This document shows positions 26,514-34,655 of a DNA stretch of 64,000 nucleotides, piece by piece; the first letter of the stretch is position 1, and the number at the start of each line of letters is the position of its first letter. Where the stretch lies: contig JABTUS010000002.1 in the NCBI GenBank assembly GCA_015075305.1, positions 1 through 64,000 on the forward strand, in the 5' to 3' direction. Both the position numbers and the translations under genes were made by a program. This stretch comes from Opitutaceae bacterium (GTDB lineage Bacteria > Verrucomicrobiota > Verrucomicrobiia > Opitutales > Opitutaceae). The notes beneath the pieces are model-generated. The model worked only from the letters and a program-made list of their open reading frames with translations, had not been told where the DNA came from and ran no database searches.

Positions 26514-27896
26514 ATGAGCACATCCTCCGCCTTCAAGACTCTCGATTGGGGCCGCGTCGACCTCTCGCGCGTGCCGCACCTTCCCGTGCCGCCCCCCGGC
26601 CCGCAGTCCAAACACTGGCACGACCGGTGCACCAGGCACTTCAAGGGTCTGAGCGGACAGGTGAAGCTCTTCCCGGTCAGCTTCGAATCCGGCCGAGGCT
26701 GCGTGCTGCGCGACGTCGATGGCAACGAGTACATCGATTTCTCCTCGGGCATCTACGTCACCACGCTGGGACACTGCCACCCGAAGATCAGCGAGGGCAT
26801 CGCGCGCGCCGCGGGCCAGTTGATGAACGCCCACGACTTCACCACGCCGATCAAGACCGAGCTGATGGAGAAGCTGGCATCGGTGCTTCCGGGCGACCTC
26901 AACGGCTTCCAGCTCTACGACTGCGGCACCGCGGCCGTCGAGGCGGGCATCCGCGTGCTGCGCGCCGCAACCGGGAAACACGAGACGGTGAGCTGCTTCT
27001 ACGACTTTCACGGCAAGACCTACGGCGCGGTCTCACTCGGACACATCCGCTCGCATGTCTACGGGGCGGTCCGCGCTCCCGGCGCCCACATGGTGCCGCG
27101 CCCGGACACCTATCGGCCGGTGTGGACGAAACCCGATGGCACGATCGACACCGATGCCTACCTCCGTTTCTACGCCGAATACCTCGACAAGGCCACCGTC
27201 GGAGCAGTCGCCGGCTTTGTCCTGGAGCCCATCCAGGGCTGGGGCGGATCTGTCATGCCGCCGGATGACTTCTTCCCCAAGCTGCGCAAATTCTGCGACG
27301 ACCGGCACATCCTGCTCATGGCCGACGAGGTTCTCACCAGTTGGGGCCGCACCGGCAAATGGCTCGCCATGGAACACTGGGGCGTCGTTCCCGATGTCGT
27401 GACCATCGGCAAGGGTTTCGGCAATGGCTTCCCGGTCACCTGCGTCGCCGTGCGCGAAAAATTCAAGGAGAGCTTTGAAAGCATCTCCGCCTCATCGAGC
27501 TACGGCGGCAACCCCATGGCCTGCGCCGCAGCGCTCATCTCAACGCAGGTCATTGAGTCGGAGAACCTCCTCGGGCACGCCACCCACCTCGGCAACGTCG
27601 CGCTGAAGCGCATGCAGCGCATGAAGGAACAGCACAGGATCGTGGGCGACGTCCGCGCCAAGGGCTGCCTCATGGGCATCGAGCTGGTAAAGGACAAGGC
27701 ATCCAAGGAACCCTTCGACAAGGCCGGCACGCTCGTCTACCAAAAGGCCTTCCGAAAGGGTCTGGCCTGGATTCCCGCCGGTCACATTCTCCGCATGAGC
27801 CCGCCGATCGTCATGGACGAGGCCACCCTGCTCAAGGGCCTCGACATCATCGACGAGGCCATCGGCGAAACCGCAAAGGAACTCGGCTTCGCCTGA
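26514..27896 (+). CDS. Class III PLP-dependent aminotransferase
   Basis: A 460-aa fold-type I aminotransferase of the GABA/ornithine/acetylornithine group. DGNEYIDFSSGIYVTTLGHC at the N-domain; FYDFHGKTYGAVSLG binds the cofactor ring; LMADEVLTSWGRTGKWLAMEH carries the PLP Asp; VVTIGKGFGNGFPVTCV contains the Schiff-base Lys. The gene starts 10 bp after deoR. In an operon with amino-sugar genes it may transaminate a keto sugar or a sugar-derived aldehyde; the exact substrate is not predictable. Confidence 0.85.
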   Translation: MSTSSAFKTLDWGRVDLSRVPHLPVPPPGPQSKHWHDRCTRHFKGLSGQVKLFPVSFESGRGCVLRDVDGNEYIDFSSGIYVTTLGHCHPKISEGIARAAGQLMNAHDFTTPIKTELMEKLASVLPGDLNGFQLYDCGTAAVEAGIRVLRAATGKHETVSCFYDFHGKTYGAVSLGHIRSHVYGAVRAPGAHMVPRPDTYRPVWTKPDGTIDTDAYLRFYAEYLDKATVGAVAGFVLEPIQGWGGSVMPPDDFFPKLRKFCDDRHILLMADEVLTSWGRTGKWLAMEHWGVVPDVVTIGKGFGNGFPVTCVAVREKFKESFESISASSSYGGNPMACAAALISTQVIESENLLGHATHLGNVALKRMQRMKEQHRIVGDVRAKGCLMGIELVKDKASKEPFDKAGTLVYQKAFRKGLAWIPAGHILRMSPPIVMDEATLLKGLDIIDEAIGETAKELGFA

Positions 27897-27927
27897 TCTC
27901 CACTCCTTCACTCTCACCGCAACTCCC

Positions 27928-28764
27928 ATGACCTCCTACAGACTCAACCGTCTCTTCAATCCCAAGTCGCGCCGCTGCTTCGACGTCGCCATCGACCACG
28001 GCTTCTTCAACGACTTCAGTTTCCTCGCCGGCATCGAGAATATCGACCACGCCGTGGCGACCGTCGTCGGCGCAGCCCCCGACGCCGTGCAGCTCAGCGT
28101 CGGCCAGGCGCGCCATCTCCAGAAGATCGCGGGGCGCTTCAAGCCGTCGCTCGTCCTCCGCATCGATGTGGCCAATGTCTACGGCAAACAGCTCCCGCGC
28201 CGGCTCTACAGCCGCACCATCGACACGCCCGTCGAGCAGGCGCTGCGTCTGGACGCCGCGTGCATGTGCGTGAATCTCTTTCAGATTCCCAACGAGCCCG
28301 AGGTCGGCGAGCAGTGCATCGAGAACATCGTGCGCCTCAAGCCGCAGTGCGAGCGCTACGGCATGCCGATGATGATCGAGCCGCTCGTTTTCCAGTCCAA
28401 TGAAAAGGCCGGCGGCTACATGGTCGACGGCGACGAAAAGAAGATCATCCCTCTCGTGCGCCAGGCGGCGGAACTCGGCGCGGACGTCATCAAGGCCGAC
28501 CCCACCGACAACGTGTCGCTCTACCACAAGGTCATCGAGGCCGCCTCGGGCATCCCGGTCCTCGTCCGCGGTGGCGGCAAGGTGGGCGACCGCGAAATCC
28601 TCCAGCGCACCCACGACCTGCTCGCGCAGGGCGCCTCTGGCATCGTGTATGGTCGAAACATCATCCAGCACGCAAAACCCGCCGCCATCACACGCGCGCT
28701 GATGGGACTCGTCCACGACGGCCTCACGGTCGACGCCGCGTTCGACATCGTTTCCAAGGCCTGA
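27928..28764 (+). CDS. DeoC/FbaB-type (LsrF-like) class I aldolase
   Basis: A 278-aa Schiff-base TIM-barrel aldolase related to DhnA-type fructose-bisphosphate aldolase and LsrF. FDVAIDHGFFNDFSFLAGIE opens the barrel; MPMMIEPLVF; the Lys site lies in LGADVIKADPTDNVSLYHKV; the phosphate site is in GIPVLVRGGGKVGDREILQR and QGASGIVYGRNIIQ. It probably cleaves or transfers on a phosphorylated ketose. Start ATG 27928, 31 bp after the aminotransferase. Confidence 0.83.
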   Translation: MTSYRLNRLFNPKSRRCFDVAIDHGFFNDFSFLAGIENIDHAVATVVGAAPDAVQLSVGQARHLQKIAGRFKPSLVLRIDVANVYGKQLPRRLYSRTIDTPVEQALRLDAACMCVNLFQIPNEPEVGEQCIENIVRLKPQCERYGMPMMIEPLVFQSNEKAGGYMVDGDEKKIIPLVRQAAELGADVIKADPTDNVSLYHKVIEAASGIPVLVRGGGKVGDREILQRTHDLLAQGASGIVYGRNIIQHAKPAAITRALMGLVHDGLTVDAAFDIVSKA

Positions 28765-28784
28765 GCACCCGGCTTCCTCCCGCC

Positions 28785-29963
28785 ATGAGCGATCTGGCAA
28801 TCCGCAACGCCCGGCTCGTTGCACCCGGCAGAGGCATCTCTACGGGCGATGCATGGATTCGCTCGGGACGGATTGCCGCGCTCGGCAGGATCGACGCCGC
28901 CGTGCCTCCTGACGCAAGAGTGATCGAGGCCCGCGGCCGGCTGCTGACGCCAGGGCTCATCGACATCCACACGCACGGCATCAAGGACAACCTCTACGAG
29001 GACGGCGTCGCCGGCGTGCGCCGGGGCGCGCGATGCCTGGGCGAGTTCGGTGTCACCACGGTTCTGCCGACGCTGATTCCGAAACTCACCGACACCTGGC
29101 TTGGGGATGTTCGGCGGACCTGCGAGGCTTTGCCCGGCATCACGGACGCGAACATTCCCGGTCTGCACATTGAGGGTCCCTTCATGGCCGTGGGAGGCGC
29201 GGCCTGCCCCACCCTTCCCGGCGATCTCGCGCTACTGGAGCGCATCCTCGACGCCACCGGCGGCCGCCTCGCCGCGATGTCGCTCAGCCCGGACGCACCC
29301 AACATCCTTCCGGTGATCCGCCGCCTGCGGGAAAAGGGGATTCCCGTTTTTCTCACACACACGCGCGCGAATGCGGAGCAGACGGAGGCCGCGCTGGAGG
29401 CGGGAGCCTCGCACGCGACGCATTTCTACGATGTGTTCTATCCGCCCGCCGAGACGGACCCCGGCGTGCGGCCGGTCGGCGCGGTGGAATCGATTCTCGC
29501 CGATGCCCGCGCCTCCGTGGACTTTATTGCCGACGGCGTGCACGTCCACCCCACCGCCATCCGCGCCGCTCTTGCAGCGAAGGGCTGGCAGGGTGTCATC
29601 CTGATCACCGACTCCAACATCGGCGCGGGCCTTCCTCCGGGGCTCTACGACACGCCCTGGGGATACCGGATTCGCGTCGCGCCCGAGACCGCCGCGCGCC
29701 ATGCGGAAAAGGGTTTTCTGGCCGGCAGCGCGCTCACCATGAATCGCGGCATCGCCAATCTCCTCCGCTGGCTCAAACTGCCGCCCGAACAGGTCTGGGC
29801 GATGGGCACGCTGAATCCCGCGCGCCTGCTCGGACTCGAGAAAAAAGGCCGACTCGAAGTCGGTGCCGACGCCGATCTCGTGCTCTGGAACGACTCCCTC
29901 ACGCCGGCGCAGACATGGGTCAATGGAATCTCAGTCTATGAAGAAAAAATCCACAGCGTTTGA
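28785..29963 (+). CDS. nagA: N-acetylglucosamine-6-phosphate deacetylase-type amidohydrolase
   Basis: A 392-aa amidohydrolase. LLTPGLIDIHTHGIKDNLYE carries the metal-binding H-x-H; FGVTTVLPTLIP; NIPGLHIEGPFMAVGG carries the catalytic-metal Glu; HTRANAEQTEAALEAGASHA; FIADGVHVHPTAIRAAL; VILITDSNIGAGLPPG carries the catalytic Asp. The C-terminal composite beta domain (GRLEVGADADLVLW) is typical. The reaction is GlcNAc-6-P to GlcN-6-P and acetate. The familiar 'THLFNAM' is replaced by THFYDVF, so another N-acyl amino sugar phosphate is possible. It overlaps the next gene by 26 bp. Confidence 0.83.
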   Translation: MSDLAIRNARLVAPGRGISTGDAWIRSGRIAALGRIDAAVPPDARVIEARGRLLTPGLIDIHTHGIKDNLYEDGVAGVRRGARCLGEFGVTTVLPTLIPKLTDTWLGDVRRTCEALPGITDANIPGLHIEGPFMAVGGAACPTLPGDLALLERILDATGGRLAAMSLSPDAPNILPVIRRLREKGIPVFLTHTRANAEQTEAALEAGASHATHFYDVFYPPAETDPGVRPVGAVESILADARASVDFIADGVHVHPTAIRAALAAKGWQGVILITDSNIGAGLPPGLYDTPWGYRIRVAPETAARHAEKGFLAGSALTMNRGIANLLRWLKLPPEQVWAMGTLNPARLLGLEKKGRLEVGADADLVLWNDSLTPAQTWVNGISVYEEKIHSV

Positions 29964-30882
29964 TTTTGAACCCGCGGCGTTCGTCCCGTTTCGGGACAAG
30001 CGGGTAGTCGCCCGCGTCCGCGCCATCACGCGCGACAAGATCACCCGGCACCGGAATCCGGATTTCCGGATCAGCGTCGTGCCCGACAGCGAGGTCGAGT
30101 TCCTGTGGATCACGGACATGTTTTTCCGCATCAAGGAGGCGATGGATGCCGGCCGCTCCTTTGTCGCCATCATGCCGAATCCTTGGCCCGGCTATGTGAA
30201 ACTCGCGGCAATGCTGAACCGCGCGAAGGTCGACTGTCGCAAGCTGCACACGTTCAACATGGACGAGTATGCGGACCAGGATGGCCGCATCGCGCCCGAG
30301 ACGTGGGAGTTTGGATTCGGCCATGCCTTCAAGAAGTACTTCTGGAGCCAGTTGCATCCCAAACTTCGCCCGGAGGAGAAGAACATCCGCATTTTCACGA
30401 ACAGGAATCTCAAGGACTACGGGCGCATGCTCGCGGATCTTGGTGGGGCGGACATCTGTTACAGCGGACCCGGCTGGACGGGACACCTGGCCTTCATTGA
30501 ACCCGATGCGCCGGAGTTTGCGGGCTCGCTGGCGGAGTGGAAACAAATGGGCCCGCGCGTCTGCACGCTCAGCCCCTTTACGATCGCGCAGAATTCGCTG
30601 CACGGCTGCTTCGGCTCCAGCGGCGACCTCACCGCGGTGCCGCCCAAAGCCGCGACAATCGGACCCGCGGAAGTCATAGGCGCGAAGCACCGCATCGACA
30701 TGCATGCGATCACGGTGGACGGCTCCTTCGCCTCTTGGCAGCGCCTCACGACCCGCCTCGTACTTCACGGCCCCGTCACCCCGCGAATCCCCGAATCGAT
30801 CCTCCAGACCCTTCGCACCGACGTCTGGGTGTCCGAATCCCTCGCCGCCAACATCGAGACCCGCTGGGACAAAGGCTACTAG
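29938..30882 (+). CDS. Glucosamine-6-phosphate deaminase-like (NagB/RpiA fold)
   Basis: A 314-aa protein. The motif KLHTFNMDEYADQDG matches the NagB active-site block (F-x-M-D-E-Y, with the catalytic Asp), and DICYSGPGWTGHLAFIEPD matches the G-x-G-x-x-G-H-x-A-F-x-E-P block. NGLH-type residues are replaced by AQNSLHGCFGSSGDLTAVP. GlcN-6-P to Fru-6-P plus ammonia is the reference reaction. It is longer than E. coli NagB (266 aa) and divergent, so it may handle a related amino-sugar phosphate. Start ATG 29938 (MKKKSTAFDFE) overlaps nagA, indicating translational coupling. Confidence 0.8.
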   Translation: MKKKSTAFDFEPAAFVPFRDKRVVARVRAITRDKITRHRNPDFRISVVPDSEVEFLWITDMFFRIKEAMDAGRSFVAIMPNPWPGYVKLAAMLNRAKVDCRKLHTFNMDEYADQDGRIAPETWEFGFGHAFKKYFWSQLHPKLRPEEKNIRIFTNRNLKDYGRMLADLGGADICYSGPGWTGHLAFIEPDAPEFAGSLAEWKQMGPRVCTLSPFTIAQNSLHGCFGSSGDLTAVPPKAATIGPAEVIGAKHRIDMHAITVDGSFASWQRLTTRLVLHGPVTPRIPESILQTLRTDVWVSESLAANIETRWDKGY

Positions 30883-30902
30883 CCGGCGTGCATGCGGCAA
30901 CG

Positions 30903-30962
30903 TGTCACAGACATTTCTGTCTGCGAGCCACCGATGGCGCAGACAGGAAGGTCCGCGCCACA
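30903..30962. repeat. REP pair (degenerate)
   Basis: Two diverged copies of the palindrome GGCAGACATTCCTGTCTGCC, in opposite orientation with a 10-bp spacer: CACAGACATTTCTGTCTGCG and GCGCAGACAGGAAGGTCCGC. They lie just after the amino-sugar operon and may act as its 3' boundary. Confidence 0.7.
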
Positions 30963-31003
30963 CTTTCTTGGCTGATGCCCATGTTCATCCGCCCACGAGC
31001 CAA

Positions 31004-31444
31004 TCATTCCAGAATTTCCTGCCCTGTCCAACCGTCACGTCTGGGCCGACCAGAACTATCGTCGCGGGCGGACGGAGGAACGTGTTTCTTCAAGTGACGC
31101 AATATCACGTTCGCCAAACCACGGGTGATTCTCTCGACAATTTCAGCATGTGCAGGATTCCATGCCTCGGGTTTCGGCTCCACAGTCAACTTGGTCGGCG
31201 TTGTGTACCCTAGGCCGATCTGGTGCAGATGTCCCACGTTGATCTCTGCGATCATCTCCAGTCGCCTCTCTGGAGGATCTTCGACGTGATCACGAAACAT
31301 GGCCCAGTGTTCGCTCAATGGGATAAGGCTCAGACGGCTGACTGAAAGCCCCTCACCGACAAACAGACTAGGGGAAAGCCGCTCGCCGTCCCACTTGTCG
31401 GTGCAGACCGCTCGCACTATGTCCTCACCGTGAATAAGCGGCAT
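31004..31444 (-). CDS. Conserved hypothetical, third gene of TIGR04255 operon
   Basis: A 146-aa soluble protein of unknown function. MPLIHGEDIVRAVCTDKWDG at the start and VEDPPERRLEMIAEINVGHL in the middle resemble nothing I can name. The C-terminal third is basic (HLKKHVPPSARDD). The gene starts 4 bp after the preceding one ends, so it is surely co-transcribed with the two upstream genes. Confidence 0.6.
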   Translation of the reverse strand: MPLIHGEDIVRAVCTDKWDGERLSPSLFVGEGLSVSRLSLIPLSEHWAMFRDHVEDPPERRLEMIAEINVGHLHQIGLGYTTPTKLTVEPKPEAWNPAHAEIVERITRGLANVILRHLKKHVPPSARDDSSGRPRRDGWTGQEILE

Positions 31445-31448
31445 GGAA

Positions 31449-31925
31449 TCAGATAGAAAGAATCTGTTTCAATTGCTTGAAGTCGGACAACGGCAATTCG
31501 CCTTCAGCTCCTGTTGCCTCATTGAAATACTCCACACGATCACGAGTGAACTCCACCTGTACAGCCTTGCCGCTGGAGGTTTCCCAACACAGCTCGAGCC
31601 CTCCGCGATCCGTTAGAAAAACGCTGGGCTTCTTGTCATTCGAAGGAGGCATCCCATCAGACAGAAACTGAATTGTTGCCTCGAATGCCCGTGGTGAAAG
31701 AGGTTGCGTGCGGTGGTTGCCCCATCCCCTTCGATAGTACTGGCGAAAATGGAGCAGCCTTCCCCAGCCATGATTTCCAAGCCTGGAAATGGCCACATCT
31801 TCCCACGGTGCATCATTCATTCTTTGGCGACGCACTGCCAGAAGAGCAGTCGGTTCGTTCAACTCATCGACGAGTCTGCAAGTCGCGTACGATGTGGCAT
31901 GCAAGGGTGGCAGGGAAGCGATCAT
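31449..31925 (-). CDS. Conserved hypothetical, second gene of TIGR04255 operon
   Basis: A 158-aa protein, soluble, with a Trp/Arg-rich centre (NHGWGRLLHFRQYYRRGWGN) and a C-terminal beta-rich portion (VFLTDRGGLELCWETSSGKA). Its start codon overlaps the stop of the TIGR04255 gene by 4 bp. No catalytic motif recognised. Family members around TIGR04255 proteins often come as such small partners, by memory; function unknown. Confidence 0.6.
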   Translation of the reverse strand: MIASLPPLHATSYATCRLVDELNEPTALLAVRRQRMNDAPWEDVAISRLGNHGWGRLLHFRQYYRRGWGNHRTQPLSPRAFEATIQFLSDGMPPSNDKKPSVFLTDRGGLELCWETSSGKAVQVEFTRDRVEYFNEATGAEGELPLSDFKQLKQILSI

Positions 31926-32677
31926 TCGTACAACGGATTGAGGCTATTTAGAAAATCATCCTTCAGCAAGCCGAAGAAAAGAGACTTGATCGCCTGGTGT
32001 GCCTCCGAGAAGCGGTTGAGCCCATTGTCAAATAGTTCCACACCCAAGGCCCCGTACCACGCGTCCAGATCCAGCACGCTGCCTGACTTGGCGCTTTCTC
32101 CGACGCCCACGATGGCGCCATTGCTCGCCGCCAGGCGAATCGTCAATGGCCCGTCCTTGAGGATTGTCGTGACTTCCGTATGAGCATCTGTGACCGGCTC
32201 GCCAGCCAGCTGGAGAGCCAGCTTGAGCTTATCAAACACGTTGCCCTCGATAAAATCCACATAGCGTACCCCCAATCGTTCCGTCTCTTCAATAAAGTCA
32301 CCCGCCATGAGCCTGTCCATCAGCCACCTCAACTCCTCATGGATGCGGTTCCAGCCGGGATAGCCATGCGACTTCGTTATAAGTGCAACCATGCAGGGTC
32401 CAAGGTGAATCGAGAAATCATTTCCGAAAAAACGAATCAGCGGTTGGTACTTCAGGTCTGCCTGTTGCCGACGAAATTCTTCAGGAATCTGATAGAGCGG
32501 CAGCGTAGCCTGCTCAGGATAGTGTCCCTTGATCTGGGCATGCAGCAGCCCCGGCAGGTTCTCCCATGGTTGGCGAGGAACAAAACGGATCTCGAAGATC
32601 GCCTCCACGATCGGGCACGGAGTAATCCTCGCGGGAAGACGCTGAGGCGTTGGGATTCTGTAGTCAGAGGAAATCAC
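31922..32677 (-). CDS. TIGR04255 family protein
   Basis: A 251-aa protein. CPIVEAIFEIRFVPRQPWEN at residues 21-40 is the signature beginning of TIGR04255 proteins, a sporadically distributed family of unknown biochemical role. The mid-portion DRLMAGDFIEETERLGVRYV and the C-terminal WYGALGVELFDNGL also fit. The patchy occurrence and the setting among toxin-antitoxin and defence genes suggest an accessory, possibly defensive, role; this is inference. First gene of a three-gene minus-strand operon. Confidence 0.75.
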   Translation of the reverse strand: MISSDYRIPTPQRLPARITPCPIVEAIFEIRFVPRQPWENLPGLLHAQIKGHYPEQATLPLYQIPEEFRRQQADLKYQPLIRFFGNDFSIHLGPCMVALITKSHGYPGWNRIHEELRWLMDRLMAGDFIEETERLGVRYVDFIEGNVFDKLKLALQLAGEPVTDAHTEVTTILKDGPLTIRLAASNGAIVGVGESAKSGSVLDLDAWYGALGVELFDNGLNRFSEAHQAIKSLFFGLLKDDFLNSLNPLYE

Positions 32678-33079
32678 GGGAGCGGAAATCCAAGGAAAGG
32701 CTGCATGCCTGAGGCTCCGATTGCAGAGACTCGAGTTTCATCGGCAACCCTCCCGCTTGACGATGCCGGAAGGCTCGCGCTTTTCGCTGTGATGCAGTAG
32801 CCAAGGTTGTATATAGTGGCATCGTGGTCTGTGCATGGTTGAAGACGTGCAAGCTTCATTTCATCTTACAGCTCATGAGTGCGGTGTCGAGAGTCTGAAT
32901 ACTGTTGCCGAGCCATCGGGATGGCTTCCTTCAACACTGGCGAGGGAGGGAAAGTGATCCTGCAAAGGCCTCAGCTTTTCAGCCTGCGTTCACGTTGTCA
33001 GCAAGAGCCTCATGAATGTGAATTCAGCGGTGGTGGAGCCATTGAAGATGAGGGCTATGCGGCCCCTTGCAGTCTCACA
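32678..33079. other. Gene-free stretch
   Basis: 402 bp between the TIGR04255 operon and the C4 zinc-finger gene. Short open frames exist on both strands but show no domain, codon-pattern support or neighbour overlap. I see no structured repeat. Confidence 0.35.
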
Positions 33080-33346
33080 CTACGAATTCCTTACACCCCG
33101 GCACGTTGGGTACTTGGAGCATCCCCAGAATGAATGGCCGACATTCGATCCGCGCCTGGCCGTGCGTTTGACCATGCCTGCCCCGCAGTTGGGACACAGC
33201 ACCTCGTCAGGGCTCGGTGAAATATCTGAATCAGCTAGGGACGATTCTGTCTCTGCTCCAGCTACAGGTTTGGGCGGTGCTTGCACCGATCGCACCAAAG
33301 GCAGGATGACAAGCATCTCGGCTGGTGAAGGATTGCTTCGGGGCAT
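33080..33346 (-). CDS. Small protein with topoisomerase-type C4 zinc finger
   Basis: An 88-aa protein. The C-terminal 40 residues, LCPNCGAGMVKRTARRGSNV then GHSFWGCSKYPTCRG, form a zf-C4_Topoisom finger (C-x2-C...C-x4-C), as in topoisomerase I tails and many restriction-type nucleases. The N-terminal half is low-complexity and may be the remnant of a larger nuclease. It starts 7 bp after the HTH gene upstream, so the two are an operon. Confidence 0.65.
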   Translation of the reverse strand: MPRSNPSPAEMLVILPLVRSVQAPPKPVAGAETESSLADSDISPSPDEVLCPNCGAGMVKRTARRGSNVGHSFWGCSKYPTCRGVRNS

Positions 33347-33352
33347 GAACGA

Positions 33353-33610
33353 TCAGGTCAAATCGGGATTCTCGCGGACAAACGCCAGCAGATCCTGGCC
33401 GCTGATCTTCCATTTTGTGCGGGAGAACTGCCGGCCCTTGAGCGCGCCGCTTTCCAGCCAGCCCAGGACTTTCCTGGGAGCGACGCGAAGGCGTTTCGCC
33501 GCTTCGACATGAGTCATGCACGGCATCGATTTGAACTCGGCAGCCAGCCTGCGCTTTTCCTGTTTTGGAGTTTCAGCGGGCGGGGGCGCGCAGTGTGGAG
33601 CCATCGTCAC
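33353..33610 (-). CDS. Small HTH DNA-binding protein
   Basis: An 85-aa protein. MTHVEAAKRLRVAPRKVLGW then LESGALKGRQFSRTKWKIS is an excisionase/MerR-like helix-turn-helix with a wing. K-x-K-I-S-x-x-D-L-L-A-F is the usual end of this domain. It may be an antitoxin or the regulator of the zinc-finger gene that follows. Confidence 0.65.
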   Translation of the reverse strand: MTMAPHCAPPPAETPKQEKRRLAAEFKSMPCMTHVEAAKRLRVAPRKVLGWLESGALKGRQFSRTKWKISGQDLLAFVRENPDLT

Positions 33611-33654
33611 ATTCTCAATTCAACTCGATCATTGTTTCCCGCCAGCGTTTTTGC

Positions 33655-33756
33655 ATCGATCCGTTCACCTGTCTGAAGGACCTGCTCACGCGCCTGCCCC
33701 GGATGACCAATCAGGACGATCTGGCCGCGCTCACCCGGCTCGCTGGAAAGCGGCTG
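33655..33756 (+). pseudogene. IS66-family transposase C-terminal scrap
   Basis: One frame reads IDPFTCLKDLLTRLPRMTNQ followed by DDLAALTR. IS66 TnpC proteins end with a very similar block (I-N-P-x-x-Y-L-x-D-L-L-x-R-L-P, then LTP). No other part of an IS66 element is visible nearby. This is a relic that documents transposon activity in the accessory region. Confidence 0.5.
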
Positions 33757-33919
33757 TCTGACGCCGCGCTGCCCGCCGAAGGTCGGCGACTTTCCATCTC
33801 ATTCCGGTCGGTCAAGGTCAATCCGAGTGAACGATCGTCGGATGCTTACGATTTTTCTCAGTCGGTATGATTCGGACATGGATGACACGGAACAACTGTC
33901 TTTGCGGAACGAGGCAATC

Positions 33920-34408
33920 CTAGGCCTCGTTGGCCAGGGCAATCGCACGATCAATTAACTCGTCGCTGACATAGGCTCCCGCCCCGCGAAGCCTATCCAG
34001 CGCCGGGCGCGCCAATGGGATCAAGCCACGCTCCTTTGCCTTGACGATGACACGCAGCGATCCGAGGACGGGAACGCCGTGGAGCGTCGCCATCCGGCGG
34101 GCTGCTCGATCGTCAAGCACAGCCAGAAATCCGGGATGGGCCAACGCCCACGAAATCACCTCCGCCTCACCGGGCCCTCCATTCCACAACGCAAGCGCAG
34201 CATGCAGCGGAGGAGCTGGCCGAACAAAGTCTCTGCCGAGGCCCGCAAGCCAAGCCCTACCAGCATCGGCGAGGCGTCCCTGCTGCACTTCGGCAACCAC
34301 GCCAGCGGGAATCACCAATTCATCTCACAGCAGCGGCAGCAGATGAATGATGTCCGCTTTACCGAGCAGGATGACGGGGGAGGCGTTGACAACCCATAGG
34401 TCAGCCAT
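33920..34408 (-). pseudogene. DUF3368/PIN-like toxin interrupted by TGA
   Basis: From ATG 34408 the frame reads MADLWVVNASPVILLGKADI then IHLLPLL, followed by TGA at 34327-34325. The same frame continues DELVIPAGVVAEVQQGRL, AEVISWALAHPGFLAVLDDR, AARRMATLHGVPVLGSLRVI to 33920. Joined, this is a complete DUF3368 protein, the PIN-fold toxin partner of UPF0175 antitoxins; N-A-S-P is the first active-site Asn/Ser block and LDDRAARR the acidic block. One base (TCA to TGA) would restore Ser. Its start overlaps the antitoxin gene by 8 bp. Confidence 0.82.
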
Positions 34409-34655
34409 GCCGGAAATCCTCGTCCAAATCAGCCACCGTCATTTGGACAGACGAAACCCGATGGGTGCTCAACAGGTCGAAAAACTCACCGCGCGTGACT
34501 CCAAGCAGGGCAGCTGCCTGTCCTTGCGAAAGGCGGCCCTCCTCGAACCAGCGCAAGACCGCAGCCTCCCGCAATTCCTGTGGCAGCTGTTCCGGTCGAA
34601 CACGAAGCACCTGCATGGCCTCTTCCGGGAGTTCGACTGTAACTTGCCGCGTCAT
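34401..34655 (-). CDS. UPF0175 antitoxin
   Basis: An 84-aa protein. VTVELPEEAMQVLRVRPEQL, then LREAAVLRWFEEGRLSQGQA and LLGVTRGEFFDLLSTHRVS match UPF0175, a small ribbon/helix-type antitoxin family that pairs with DUF3368 toxins. The stop overlaps the toxin start, as usual. The antitoxin frame is intact while the toxin is broken. Confidence 0.82.
   Translation of the reverse strand: MTRQVTVELPEEAMQVLRVRPEQLPQELREAAVLRWFEEGRLSQGQAAALLGVTRGEFFDLLSTHRVSSVQMTVADLDEDFRHG

Noticed and set aside
25686-27011. 441-codon open frame on the minus strand
   Set aside because: It lies antisense to the deoR and aminotransferase genes, which have clear domains. The composition is the mirror of GC-rich codon bias, with no motif.
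538-34327. A recoded genetic code in which TGA is sense
   Set aside because: Many clear genes end with TGA at the expected place (for example the XRE gene at 185-187 and the 87-aa gene at 532-534), so TGA is a normal stop here.
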